Below are positions 11,951-24,608 of a DNA stretch of 64,000 nucleotides, one piece after another; position 1 is the first letter of the stretch, and each line of letters begins with the position of its first letter. The notes under the pieces were generated by a model, which was not told the DNA's origin, did not search any database, and saw only the letters and a list, made by a program, of their open reading frames with translations. The DNA is taken from positions 8,419,861-8,483,860 of the forward strand of contig CM060172.1 in the NCBI GenBank assembly GCA_030549775.1. Direction: 5' to 3'. Source of the stretch: Tamarix chinensis (Eukaryota > Streptophyta > Magnoliopsida > Caryophyllales > Tamaricaceae). Made by a program: the position numbers and the translations under genes.

Positions 11951-12229
11951 TGTTACTATATTTTTTATATATATTTAAAATTAATAATAATAATTATAAT
12001 AATAATAGTTAAATTCCTTTTTAGATTATTTTGGATAAATTTCCTTAACTTTCATGTTAATTAGTAGAATACCCTAATTTTTCCTAATTAAATTCTTCAT
12101 TATTTTCCTCTTGATCTACCTTTATTAACTCTCTTAATTATAATAAAATCATTTATTTAATTAATTTCCCTAATAAATCCTTATTTGGCCATAATTTTTA
12201 GAATTAAAATTTTGGGGTATTTCACCACA

Positions 12230-12734
12230 TCATTTCAAGAAAATGGTATCTTTTTGGATAAGTGTAAAATATTTCAAGTTTTATCTCACTCGTTATTGTA
12301 AGTTGCATGTGTTTTGTTTTAAGTGCTCATTGGAACTCTATTTTATGAATTATTCAATCATAATAAAGCTCTTTGTTGTGTCGTAATGATCCTAGGAGTA
12401 ATTGACCTTGTTTTGTTGGTAACCAATTATTGTGATGCCTTTTGTTAGGGAGAATTTTTTGACAATGTATAGGATACAACATATATTTTCCTCCACCTTT
12501 TCCATCTATTTATTTTTATGGTTTTAGTGTAAAGTTTAATGTTAATCATCCATCCATTTATGTTTTAACATATTTCATTTAAACTATTTTTATGCACTCT
12601 AATTCATTGTTAAGTGGGTCTTATATTAGTATTTTATTAGGTATCAACCCCACTTGACATCTTAGGGTATTAGAATAAGTTTATATTTACATCCAATATA
12701 AATTAGGTACAGGTTGTACCCTCATTATTTTGGA
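12230..12734. other. AT-rich sequence without a supported gene
   Basis: This is diverged AT-rich DNA to the right of the giant LTR. I see no coding homology, array or RNA gene. Confidence 0.5.
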
Positions 12735-14396
12735 TGCGGTTGTAACATCTCCATTTTATTGTTAGCTTCTACAAACGTTTTCCTTAAATAACAAAATTTT
12801 CTACTTGTGAAATTGAGGGTGTTATAAGAAACATGGATTAAATCATCATGTCAATTAAGGGGAGAGGAATGGATAGTTATCTAACCTAAGAACAACAAAT
12901 GGCTAAAAAATAATAGAACCTAATACTTTATAGGATACACCTCCTCTAGTGATGTACCAGAAACTAAATATAAAGTTTATTTGCTAACTATTAGTTTTGA
13001 AGCATCAATAATAAGAGTAAATACAAGAAGCCATGGTAATATGACACTCTAAATATGAACACTCTCTTTTCCAAATAAGGCAACGCATAAAGTTCATCCT
13101 GCAAAATGAGATTACTTGTTCCCCCGCAAATGTCAGGTTCATCATAGAGCCACTAAGGGTATTGATATGGCTAAGTACTTAATAAAAACTAGCTCCTTCA
13201 AACACCAAAGCACAAGTTACAAAATAACATTGTAATGAATATTACACTTGGGAATGATGGAACAACATGATAAAAAGATGAAGATTACATGCATTTATGG
13301 CTAGCCATCATAGAAATTATTATACACAACCAAAAGAAAATGTTTCTTGAAAATAATATGAAAGAAAATGTTTCAAGCTTATTATAAGATTATAGTAACA
13401 TAGTTGAAAGACACACACATGCCTCAAAAGGTATATTTCTAATGATGGTAATATATTTTAAATTAAATTCTTATGTTCTGCTTTTCCACCATATAAAGTC
13501 TTTTGTAATGGTAGAAATTTCAAAACATTGAGCATGCTCTAAGGGGATGGTTTAGAATCAAATAAGTTGTTTAGGGAATATTCAACTCTAAACAAGCTCC
13601 ATGGGGAATTCCATTCCCCAAGTATGCTCTAGGGGAATGGTTAGCATAAAAAAAATTTAGCCTCAAATAGTGGAATCCTTAAGTGTTTACACAAAATATT
13701 AAATATTTTGACAACTGTAGATTATTAAAGGGTGTTGGATCACCTTAGTGGCCCCTTTTGATGACCAAGTACATAATTAAGGAATATTGGATTTTAACTA
13801 GTTACTCAAAATAATGAAAAATGGTAAGCATTTATGGCAAACCTAAAACATTTGTTAGTGTTTATTATTGTTACACATAACTATATAAAATGTTAAAACC
13901 ATTTTGTGTGCCTAGCCTAAACCATGATCACATAGCACATAAGTGTTTAAAATAATATAAATTTATCTAAAAATTTCTAGTTAAACCTTTGGAAGTAATA
14001 ATTTAAACAACAAAATGACCATTTGTATCATGATTGAGGTAAAAAAAATTATTTGAGTTCAAAATCACAAAATACAGTTATATGACATTTTTAGAAAAAT
14101 AATACCATTAACTAAAAAAAAGATAGAAAGTCAAGGTCTAGTACTTTGTCAATCGAAAGTCCTAATTTATATTTCAAGTCATGGTTTGACTATCACTCTT
14201 CACTTACTTCATATTTTATCATATTATGGGTACTTTAGCCATTTTAATTGTAATCATGATTAATCATATACTCACCCTAACTATTTCATTCATGTGGTGA
14301 TTAAGGAATGATTAACATGCCATTAAGATTAGTAATGAAGAACTTTAAGAAATAGAAGGCTATGGATCTTTGAAACAAAGACTTTGATACTACTTT
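12735..14396 (-). repeat. Diverged LTR-like repeat, first copy
   Basis: The stretch begins TGTAACATCTCC and within 90 bp has GAGGGTGTTATA, the same inverted terminal layout as the giant LTRs (TGTAACACCCCC ... GGGGGCATTACA). Its part 12838-13290 aligns with 14466-14950, a direct repeat with many substitutions and indels. A motif CTGCAAAATGAGATTACT near 13099 resembles the ACGTACTGAGTAAG block of the giant LTRs at a similar offset. The part near 13800-14330 resembles 39800-40350. I read it as an old LTR of a related family, with no gene inside. Confidence 0.4.
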
Positions 14397-15529
14397 ATAA
14401 CACCCTATTTTCAATAGCCAAAGTTTTTTTTTTAAAAGAAGAAAATATGCATAAGCAAACCAAGAAAAAGAGATTAAACCTTCATGTCAACCATGGAGAG
14501 AGATATGGCCATTAACCTAACCTATTCCCAAAAAAGGTTGAATTGATAATAACCTGTAACATTATCTTGAGGTTAAAAAAAAAAAATACACAATTTTCTC
14601 TAATAATTAGTTTTAAAACATAATTTATAAGAGTGAATATAAGACTTTATAATAATATAAGACAATGAAAAGCTTAAAAATAAAAATGAACACTCTCCTT
14701 CATAAATAAGGTAACCCTTATTGGTATACCTACAAAATGAGACTAACTTCTCCCCCACATATTCCATGTTCTTCACAATGCCATGTAAGGCATTAGTATA
14801 GTTAATTATTTTTATAAAATTTAAATCTTATGGGCACTTATATAACAAGGCATGCAATAACATGGTAACATATTTTGTAGTTAGGCATACTATGACTTCT
14901 AGGCATAAAGATGAAGATAAGATGCAATCATGGAAAGACATCATAGATATTATAAAACCTCTAATTTTATCAACTTATCAATTTCATTTTAAAAGTATAA
15001 TCCATATATGAAGACCAAAATTGAGTATTGTTACCACTTAAACTATCATGATGAGAGGTGCATATGTTCACTGAGCCCATGGCAGATGCATTTTATGGTA
15101 TAAAACATTAAGAAAAGATAAATAACATGGCATGGGAAAACTCATTACATTACAAAATCATAATCCAAGGATACAAATCCACTAGAATAAAAACAAAACA
15201 AAAATCCAAACACTCAACTAAAACATTAGAAGTCCTATTCTATGACTCCAATTTTAGCTCCAATAGTATCCTAATTACCTATTTCAAAACCAATGTAACA
15301 TTACATGTTCAGTATAAATCTACTATTTAAAAATATCTAACCCATATAAAATAGCATGCTAAAATATTTAAACATAACACAAAGGTGTACATCCATGCAC
15401 AACTAGAAACATAAATACATTAACAATATCCCTCTGAATGTATCATATAATAACCAAAAATAATGTACATAAATCAACAACCAAAAGAAATATAAACCAA
15501 CCATCCACATATCATGGGTAATATTGTTG
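14397..15529 (-). repeat. Diverged LTR-like repeat, second copy
   Basis: It starts TATAACACCCTATTTTC and aligns over 14466-14950 with the preceding copy. This includes the AAATGAACACTCTCCTTCATAAATAAGG-like stretch and CCTACAAAATGAGACTAAC near 14728. The 67-codon plus frame at 15127-15330 shows no homology. The right border is unclear. Confidence 0.35.
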
Positions 15530-15900
15530 GTGGTTTATGAACTAAGAGGTTATTAAAGAATAAAGGGGGATATCAAGTTACTAAGGAGTGTCGAGTGGAA
15601 GATTTATAGGATATAAGAGATTTATACTATGCATTTTAGATCCCTAGAATGTCTAGAAGACCCTAGATGTATAGGGGTATAATGGGGAAGAAGAAAAAGT
15701 GGAAAATATTGTGTGGTCAAGGACAATGAACTTTGCCTATCCCACATAGGATACTAGTCTAGCATGAAACATGTAAGGCTATCCAAGACTTATCTAAAGG
15801 TGAGAAGTGTGTGTCGAGTAACTTTTAAGCTGAACTTTATCTTTTGTGTTGACCCTCCAAGACCCTCGTAATACAAGTTTTGAGAATACCTATATCCTCA
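15530..15900 (-). mobile_element. LTR-like segment related to 27290-27700
   Basis: On the minus strand this matches the LTR next to the Tat-like gag at 27 kb. Shared blocks are ACACAATATTTTCC, TACCCCTATA, and ACTCCTTAGT before the downstream edge. It may be the 3' LTR of that element, with later insertions between, or a separate solo LTR. Ends and target duplication were not found. Confidence 0.45.
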
Positions 15901-15995
15901 TTCCCTTTAAAATTTCATCCATCGTGTCAATCACTCTCTTATAAAGATAGGTTATGTTTTAATTTAATTAGTGACAATCCAAACACTCCAATTAA

Positions 15996-16140
15996 AAGAA
16001 ATAAAATATCATTGGACACTTACAAATAATGTTACGCAAAATTCTATCGGTCACTTACAAATAAAGTTATACAAAGAGATTGACAGTTATTTATAAATCA
16101 AAATACCGTTAGCTGCTTACAAATAAAAAGATCATTGGGA
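15996..16140. repeat. Degenerate tandem repeat around CACTTACAAATAA
   Basis: Four diverged units share the theme CATTGG or ATCGG, then ACTTACAAATAA, then GTTA, at a spacing of roughly 35-40 bp. They are too decayed for exact boundaries. Confidence 0.45.
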
Positions 16141-18059
16141 AATTATAATTAAAAATGATTAATAGTCATGTACATATGCACCATCAAGTATTAGAAAATC
16201 GACTTCATTATGTAAAGTCCATAGGTGTGTCCCAACAAGGAATATTAAAACTTCACAACTATCATCATTTTTTGTCAAATTTAAATTTAAATTTTTTAAT
16301 AAAAATAAAATGATAAAAAAATGAGGCTTTCTAAATAATCCTAATTCTATTCACCTAAACTAGTTTAAATCAAAGGAGAAGCCTTTAAATAAGAGTTACA
16401 TGATTTATCCAAAAATTATTATCAAAGGAATAAGTTTTTATGTTGTTGAAGAACATTCAATCTAATGCCACTATGTTTTGTAAGAAAAGGCAATGATCAA
16501 GGCTTGATTTGACAATATATTTTCTTTAAAGGTCTAATTATTGAGAGGATTCTATCAGTAATATATTCAAATTCTTTATTATTGCATATAAAAACTAGGT
16601 ATTTTTTATTGCTGCATATGTTTGCATATACCCCTCTACTCAGTCTATTTTCCTTTGTCTTCTATGTTTACTATTTTCATATTCTTGTAAATATTTCTCT
16701 ATATCTTCATATGTACAATGTTCGTATGTTCATTTCAATCTAGTGATAGGGCACCATCCACACAACTGCTATTTTCATTCATTGATATAATTACAACTCC
16801 TACCATTATTTCTATAAGTGGAGGTATTCAATGTCATTAGCTCCCTAATGATAGTAAAACATGCGAAGTTCATATTGCTGCTACACCAACCACCAACCAT
16901 TTCAAGAATCTTGTTAAATCATCTACACTTCTTAAGGATCTTTTTCTCAAATATATTAGTAAATATTTTATTTCCACCATTCCTAATCTCTAAATATGTC
17001 CATTACACCATTGATTTCTCCTTTCCTTTGTTTTCATATTTTATAAGCCTTTCAGTAATGAACACCTCCGTCCCATTACCTCTTTCTAATCCTCCTCTTT
17101 TTTTAAATATGTTTGAACCTCCTCACTTGACTAAAAACTCTTCTTCTATGTAACATTACCAAAGTTTAACTTTAAAATTTTAAATGAAATACTATATTCC
17201 TTCTTTCCTTGATTTAATTATGTAGACCCCATTTTGACCAAGATAATAATACATTGCATAGGTGTATAATGTTATATCAAAAGGAACTTTACATTGTCAT
17301 TTTCTCCCTTACATTCATTTTAAAGGGAATTTCCTTAAGCTGGCTAGCTCGACCCCATTTAGTTTCTTCCCAACACTTTGATAATGGTAATGGGCTTTTT
17401 ATATGGTTTCCATTTATTGGAAGCCATAGAAATGATTTATTTATTTAAGCACTTCTTTAAAATTATGTGTCATCCATCAATCTACACTTTTACTTTATTA
17501 AAACTAGGGGAAAAATAAGTTTATCAAACAACCTTAGTCTCTTTTTTAAAGAAATGTAAGTCGTAATACGTCTTTGTATTGGGTGATTCTTAGGGGAATC
17601 TAGCCAAAAAGGGATAACCATAACCAAAAAGTTAGAGAGTTTCCACTTATCTTATCTATAAAGTTATAAGGCTATATGGACAACTTTGATAAATTTGTGC
17701 AGGATGGGCACATCATAAGTAAAATAAAAGTTGACAATGATCACATCATCCTTAGAAAAATAGGCCTACTTTCTAACATTTTTGAGTAACATATTTCCCT
17801 TAAATTATTTCCACTCATTCAATTATTTAATCTATCTACTGACCTATGGAATCATCCTTCGTAACATATTTATAGAGTGTAATGCATGGAAAAATCAACA
17901 ACAATATGACACCCCCTTTTTAAGAGGGCATAAAAAATCCCACCATCCATCCTTTTAGTGAGGAATCTATAATTTTTAACTACAATCATATTCTAAGAGC
18001 TATTTTTCCTTATTATATGCTTAGGAAAGTGAGCAGCTCTTGTAGTTTATACGGTCCAT
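16141..18059. other. AT-rich sequence, no supported gene
   Basis: Plus-strand frames at 16818-17153 and 17254-17448 lack recognisable motifs. The first is low-complexity Leu/Phe/Ser-rich. The segment may include decayed integrase or 3' LTR of the minus-strand element to its right, but I could not align it. Confidence 0.4.
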
Positions 18060-19480
18060 GAACCTTGTCTTGGTCTTTAAAGAACTTGGGAAAGTCTTCA
18101 TTACTTCGATAGATCTCCTTCAAGTAAGAAAACCCTAGTACTTAAGATTCTAGAAAGTATAACATGTGATTCCTCCTAGAGAGGGCATCGACTACAAAAT
18201 ATACCTTGCCACTCTTTTTCTTGGCTATAAAGGATAGAGATTGGAAAAAATTAATCCATTGATTATGCCTAGGGTTGAGTTTATATTGCCTATGTATGTA
18301 ATTTAGGTATTTATTATTAGTGTACAATACAAATTAGGATTATCTAAGGTAGTTCAAAAAATGATCTAGAGTCATACCAATGGCACATAATTAATTATCA
18401 TAAGTGTAACAATTTGAGTGAGTACCATAGATAATTTTTCTTAATTAGGCAATGGCCTTGCCTTCTTAGAGTAAAATTTCTCCAAGACTCACTCTATTTG
18501 CATCACATTACACCTCAAACACAATGGTAAAGTTAGGAAATAATTGGAAAAGGGATTCAATAAGTTTTCCTTTGATTATCTCAAGGGATTCTTGGATAAC
18601 TTTGGTCCAAACAAAGTACTTTTTTTTTAGGTACTCAATGATAAGAGAAAATAAGATACTAAATCCTTTAATGAACCACCCATAAAATGAGATGATTCCA
18701 TGGAAGGATCTAATGTGTGTAATGGATGAGGGTGTAGCCCACATTCTTATTTTCTATGCCTTTAACTCATACATTCATATACCTTTTTGATATATAACGA
18801 GCCCTAGGAAAGTGAATCATATCCCAAATAAGTAACACTTCTTTATCTTGATATACAATTTATTATTTTTTAGATCTGCAAATATAATTCTCAAGTGCCT
18901 TACATGTTGTTCACTACCGCAAAAGTATACAAGAGTGTCATAAAAAAAATATCAAAATGAAAGGCATTAAGACCTCATCCATGAGCCTCACAAAAGTGCT
19001 TGGTTATTTTGATAATCAGAAGGACATGACCATCCACTTATACAAGCCTCCTCTCGTTGTGAAGGAAGTCATCAAATTATCCCCATCCTTCATCCTTATT
19101 TGGTAATATCCACTCCACAAGCCAATTTTTGGGAACAAAGGAACTTGTAATCTAACATATCATCAAGCTTAGGTATAGGGTACCTATACTTGATAATGTT
19201 ATATATAACTCTACTATTAGTGTATATTCTTATAGATCCTTCATTTTTGGGTACTAATAGGGTGGGCATAGCACATGGGCTAATGGATTCATGTATGAAA
19301 TCATTATGCAAAAATTCATCCACTTACCATTGTAATTCCAAATCCTTATTAGGGTTTCACTTATAAGAGAGGTTTTTTGGAAGTGTAACACTAGGGACTC
19401 TATCAATTTGGTGCTCTATGACTTTGGGAGAGGCGATTAAATTAGTAGGCCATTTAGGAAAATGTCCCCAAACTCATCCA
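18060..19480 (-). pseudogene. pol: Gypsy reverse transcriptase and RNase H, broken
   Basis: Minus-strand pieces line up with plant gypsy pol in order. The RT start is at 19096-19323 (FIHESISPCAMPTLLVPKNEGS, then YRYPIPKLDDMLD). A decayed palm region at 18780-19090 holds FMRLMDEV, and the connection region is at 18508-18744 (SFHGIISFYGWFIKGFS). The RNase H end is at 18142-18327 (RQYKLNPRHNQW, then DALSRR). The catalytic YxDD box is not cleanly readable. Multiple stops and frame changes make it non-functional. Integrase would follow leftwards, but I see only doubtful traces below 18140. The SFHG and DEWKT-type signature argues for the same chromovirus group as the copy at 52.9-58.2 kb. Confidence 0.8.
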
Positions 19481-19559
19481 ACAGTGGCTTGACCTAAGAG
19501 TTAGGATGATATTTTCTTCATTACCTTCAAATGCTAGCAACAAATACATGGCTTTTGTC

Positions 19560-20162
19560 TTAGTGATGGCTTGCCTAATCCTCTACTATCTAAGAACAAA
19601 GACTTATTATATTCAATGGCCTACCTAACAAGTGGTGGCCAATTGATAAGGGGAGTAATACTATATTTTAGTTATCAACTTTAGGAATATAAGGGTTCTT
19701 TATACAATCATGCTTGACTCTCCTATAATATTACTAAGTCCTACATACAATAAATGACTTGTATCCATAAGAACTACATTACACACTACATTATACCAAT
19801 ATAAAATGTGACCACTACTTTTTTATTTACCTCTTCTACATTAGCATGAAAGAGCCATTAAAGTTTTTTGGGTCATACATTTAGTGTAGAGGATAAGTGG
19901 AGCTTCTCCACTTAAGTGCATGATGCTACATTTGAGAAATTCCCTCAATTAATTTTAAGAGAGCACAACTTAACAAGAATCATGTACTTGGTATGGAATA
20001 TGCTCCCATTTTTATTTCCTCCACAACCTCCTTAGTGTGTAGCACCCTTATTGCAATTAGGAGTTCCCCTACAACTATTGGAGCCAACTCATGTTCTTCC
20101 TTCTCATAGACTAAAATAGCCTCCTCCTTTTCACTTTCTATGTTTGAGTCCTCTAAGTTCAA
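19560..20162 (-). pseudogene. pol: Gypsy protease and linker remnant
   Basis: The 60-codon minus frame at 19980-20162 (LEDSNIESEKEEAILVYEKE and GELLIAIRVLHTKE) matches the acidic linker between gag and protease in this gypsy group. Downstream, about 19690-19810, a protease tail like VCNVVLMDTSHLL can be read in place of the usual VVPMDACHLLLGRPW. No clean DSG active site is visible. It belongs to the element spanning 18060-21805. Confidence 0.55.
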
Positions 20163-20214
20163 AAGGGTTATAACCCTCTTCTTTGGACATTCATTTTGAT
20201 AGTATCATAAACCT

Positions 20215-21050
20215 TAACTTTTAAATCAATGAAATCCTCTTTATCCACTCAATTCTCCTCCTTCTTATTTCCCTTTACATTAGCCACCAAATAAGAATAC
20301 GGGTGGTCTTGAAGGGATGGTGTCTCTTTCATTAATTCTACATTTGATATTTTGGCAAAATATGGTTACCACTTGTCCTTCTTGTGCCTTGCTAATTTGA
20401 TGGCTAGATGAAACAACTCATCAAAAGTATAATACCAACATATTTTAATCATCCTTGCTATATCGTGATTTAGGCCCTTAATAAACCTAGACATGATGTG
20501 CTCCTCCACCTCCTCATGATTGAGCCTCATCACCAATCATTCTATTTTTTTATGTAGTCTTCTGCACTCAAATATATCTTATTAACCTTTTCATTTTAAT
20601 CCAAATCTTCACCTTAGATTTGTGTTTCCTCCTTCATTGGTTAGTTAGATTTTCCGACCACAAAGAAGTGTACCCCTTTAAATTGATCACTACCTATTTA
20701 AAAGTCTTCTCATCATCATAATTTTTTGCTTTAAACATCCTTCATGCTCTTTGTTCCTAAACTCAAAAATCCTTTAGGTTGCGAGATCTATCAAACTCGA
20801 GGACCTCCATCTTGATGTCATGGAAAATATCCATCTTGTTATTCCTTATCTTTGTTTAAAACTTAGGAAGGCCATTTGAGGATGAGCTAGACTTGTCCTG
20901 ATTTGATCCTCATGGTTTCACGTGGGTGGGATTCTTTGAGGGCTTCATAGGTTGAAATTTGGTATTAAAGTCCTTGAAACACAAAGCACATGACTCATGT
21001 CATTTTGGAAGGATTCAATAGATTGGTCCCTCCTTCATCAATTGTCAAGC
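20215..21050 (-). pseudogene. gag: Gypsy gag remnant
   Basis: Minus-strand reading with shifts gives a gag core near 20380-20580 (MRLNHEEVEEHIMSRFIKGLN, then ARMIKICWYYTFDELFHLAIKLA). A decayed knuckle follows near 20190-20215, and the amino-terminal half (YDDEKTFK, SLWSENL) lies near 20650-20800. The order gag, protease, RT and RNase H leftwards confirms the minus orientation. It is heavily mutated. Confidence 0.65.
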
Positions 21051-21279
21051 CCCTAGATTGTTACTCTCCCTTTGTGGTTGAAGTTGATGAAAACAAGGGG
21101 CAGGATGTTCAAAAAAGAGTGTGAGTGAGAGGGTATATGGTGGTTAGAAATTTTTATCTTTGTGTTTGGGCTTATACAAAGATGATAGTGAGGAAAAATG
21201 AATTCTGAGGTTTTAAAGCATTAATCTAGAACTTGAAGATCATAAATTGAAATTAAGAATCCTAAAGTATTAGCCTTAA

Positions 21280-21805
21280 GCATTGATACAAATTTTAGGT
21301 ATAATCTAAACAAGTGGCTTAAGCTTGCAATAAAGATGGTGGTTATGGGATTTGTCCATGACCCACCAATAATGATGAAGATCAAATGTATAAGAGATGA
21401 AGAGTTATTTGATCAATAAGTAACCCTTGAGATTAAACATTCACGTTGACTACCTTAAGTATCAACAACAGGAATAAAGAGTGTTGGATTTTTAATTTGT
21501 AAGGTAAAACCCTTCACTTGATTTTGTAATGGAAGATGAGAACATAACTCACTATTTTCATCCAAAAGAGAGAATCATCATATTTATATGGAAGGAAAAA
21601 TATATATGGGGGTGTATTAGGCTCCTTGAGTTACACAATGAATCTTTCACCCTCCTTGACTGACTGAGTTACATAACCCCATTCATCAAGTTTTCTAATA
21701 ATAACAACAAACTAGTTAGATTTTTGTTGAATGCAATCAACACCTAATCGTTCCTAGGTGGTCACAAAATGTTACAAAAATAACACAACTCCCCAAGACA
21801 CATCA
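21280..21805 (-). mobile_element. 5' LTR and primer-binding site of the 18-21.8 kb element
   Basis: Read on the minus strand, a TGATGTGTCTTGGGG start lies at 21805. A TATA-like CCATATAAATATG lies near 21575-21590. A weak tRNA-Met site TTTGTATCAATGC is at 21280-21292 (TGGTATCAAAGC expected). The LTR would be about 510 bp. The order LTR, primer site and gag fits, but the exact LTR end and the target duplication are not resolved. Confidence 0.5.
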
Positions 21806-22249
21806 ACTACCCATTGAGGGCTTTCCAAGGGAGATAGGAAACCTAAATAAGCTTTTAGTGGCAACTAACTAAAATAAGAAAAAGTGAATGAACTAAAAAT
21901 GGCTAAATCTCCCATTAAAAAATGGGTACATAATACCCCTTAATTAAATAAAGATAATGAAGTAAAATGCTGCCAACTTGCATTGCTTATATTATTAAAT
22001 AATTTAAGTTGGTTCGTTCATGGATTGGATCAAATTTTATTTGTTGAAAATGAGCCTTGTTATGGTAACTTAATACATGATAAAATTTGAAGGATTAGTT
22101 GGCTCATGCATGGCTTTCTTGTCTTACTTCATTAACTGATTATCTCTATCCATATTAGGAGTGTTTTGGAACTTTCTAACATAGAAAACCTAATTAGAAT
22201 TTTGTACCATCTTTTTGGGTTGCTTCTATATCATTTATAGTTTCATCAT

Positions 22250-23950
22250 AATTCATTTACACTATTTAAGAGGAAGGTTGCCCAAGGGAATCCCAAATGT
22301 GCCCGTGGCTAAGAAGATTCCAAAAATTTCACTTTGTTGAGCCATACTTTTAACTACCCACTCATTATTGGCCCCAAGCTATTGGCACTAAAATAGAAAG
22401 CTAATATCTCCAAGTCTCTTTAGTTACCAACCTAAGGGAAAGGCAAGGAGACGATGAAATAATCCATGATAGAATCTCACCTTCCTTCTATCCTAGCTGC
22501 TATTAAAGAGACGATCATAACTAAAGTGGGGATAACGATTAGGACGAACCATTAGGAAGCTCAATAATTTTCCTAGGAGCAAACTGTATTCCTCCCCCAT
22601 ATGCAAACATGAGGACAAGAATTGATGGCACCTCAGATACATCCTTTTGGAAATAAGTTGTTGATGGTATCACTCCTACAACTATTTTATTAGAAGGTCC
22701 TAATGTCAAGATACCTGAATTGCTAACTTTCCCTCTAGGGAAATAATTTTTTGATAATGGTTGTAAGGTCTCATTTGAAGATGATTAGGACACTTTAATC
22801 ATGGTTGAAGACTACTCTTTTTTGGCTATTATTCTAATGGTACTACAGGTCTCAAGCTGGCCAAGAGCATAATGTTACATAAGGATAACAGGATTGTTGG
22901 TGGCTTAAGGATAACAACATTATTGAGATCTAACTTGGTCCTTACCTTTGGGTATGAACTAAATCCTCACTTCATATATATGGAAATATCAATATAGCAA
23001 CTCAAGTAACTTTTAACTAATTATTTGCAGCAAATATTTATGATAAAAAAAAATTCTAACCGTTTACCATGAAGTGTTAGAAGTTTTTGATAAATAGTAG
23101 AAAAATATAAAGAAATTTCGAGCACCCATTCAACCTTGAAAGCTAAGTAGGAATTCCATGATGTTAATATGTCTTAATTAGATCCAGAGAAGAAAGAATT
23201 CAAGTATGTCGCACCTGATGCGTATTTTCTCAAAGCCCAAGTTGATAGCTTGGAGAAACACTAGGAAAGAGAAAAATAAACAATTGAAGCTGAGGTTAAA
23301 CAACTAAGACTCAATAATATCCACTAGGGGGATAATATTCACAAAGAGAAAATCTTAACTGATCAACTTTTTCTTTGCAAACAAATGGCCAACAAATGTC
23401 AATATTGTCTAAAATTAATCCAATACACTTAGAGTTTCCTAATCATAGAGTAAGATCCTCATTGAGAAGATGATAAAATATAATTATAAAATCTCAAAAG
23501 TGGAAAACACTTTAGAGATCGAGAGAAAAGGGCTATTAAAAGAAATTGCTGACCATGATCGAGTTATTATTACAGAGCTAGAGCATCTCGAGGAACAACA
23601 ATAGGATGTCAATCATTCAACCAAATAATGAAAGAAAGATATGAACAAACACATTGAAAATTCTATTGGTAACACCAAATTGAGGCATAACTGTGAAGCT
23701 ATAGACAACTACTTGGCAAGTAAAGAGTTTTCACATAGTGAAAAATAACATTAGTCTTAGTGGTACGATTATGATGCCTCTATTGTATATACCCAGTCTA
23801 AGACTTGTTTGAGTGTGATAAATTGTAAATCCCAATGCACGACCATATCTATATGATGATTTGAATAACAATCCTATTCCTAAAACTTTTTCAGACGTCA
23901 AGGCTAAAAGTGAAGACAAAGATAATTCTTAGGAGTCCTTTCTTCTTTAT
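22250..23950 (+). pseudogene. Degenerate coding-like stretch, function unknown
   Basis: Plus-strand frames broken by many stops give runs that look protein-like rather than random AT-rich DNA. Examples are GANCIPPPYANMRTRIDGTSD near 22575-22640 and VAPDAYFLKAQVDSLEKH near 23210-23265, followed by a charged, probably coiled-coil stretch (IEAEVKQLRLNN). Antisense to the Tat-like gag and protease, it sits where some Tat elements carry an additional antisense ORF, sometimes with a plant mobile domain. I cannot confirm that domain. A dead host-gene fragment is the alternative. Confidence 0.35.
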
Positions 23951-24608
23951 TTTGTTTATCAATTGTGCATATCTTCTTCAAATATAAAATAAATTTCCCC
24001 CCACTTTGCATGCTCTTCTTTACATATAGTTTTAAATGATGTTGAGGTAGATAAGAATAACTATAATGTTCACACTTCAAATCCTTATTATACTTTTATG
24101 GTGGAAAACCAAAGAAGGGCATGATCTAGTCACCATAGGTTGATCATAACATTGGGCTTAGTAGATTTAACACCTGTGTTGAAGAATTCATTATAGGAGC
24201 ATTTTCTTATCTAAGTTAAAAATACACATGTTATGCCTTGGGACCTCAAAAATGGATGCACCATAAGAGCTTGAGCTTAGTGAGAGAAATAGCATATGTC
24301 ATTCATGTCATCATGTGTGCCCTTTTGGCTTAAAAAGTGAGAGCAAATATGTCTTTCATTTCACTAGGTGTTCCTATCTTCCATTTTAGCCTTTTTGAGG
24401 CCTTACATATTAAGTCTCTAGCTTAGTGCATATCACAAGGTGTGCTAGTCTCCAATTCTAATTAGCCTGTGTGATTTAAGGTCTTAATTATTGTGCCTAA
24501 GGATAGGTAAGTGAAATATTTTTTGGATAATTTCATATCATTAAGTATTCCCTTCTTCAATGCTTTATGACCTCGATGATGGCTTAAATATGGAGACTAG
24601 CTATTGAC
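23951..24608. other. No supported gene
   Basis: This is the AT-rich internal region of the Tat-like element between the coding-like stretch and the 35-bp repeat. I see no motif I can name. Confidence 0.4.

Larger units (their letters stand above)
7586..12224 (-). mobile_element. Giant solo LTR with CCACA target duplication
   Basis: The segment is bounded by direct repeats CCACA at 7581-7585 and 12225-12229. On the plus strand its left end reads AGTAACACCCCC (expected TG changed to AG) and its right end GGGGTATTTCA. It holds no gag or pol and no internal LTR pair, so a solo LTR left by LTR-LTR recombination is the simplest reading. At 4,639 bp it is very long for an LTR. The internal order matches 28381-33353 throughout: inverted repeat, hairpin array, donor-like motif, AAT microsatellite, GC-rich island, TATA box and AT-rich end. 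The TATA box, pyrimidine-strand leader and donor-like site indicate minus-strand transcription. The internal region and lineage of the parent element are unknown. Confidence 0.85.

Noticed and set aside
16818..17153. 111-codon frame considered as a Ty1/copia integrase-RT linker
   Set aside because: No copia motif could be found in this or neighbouring frames.
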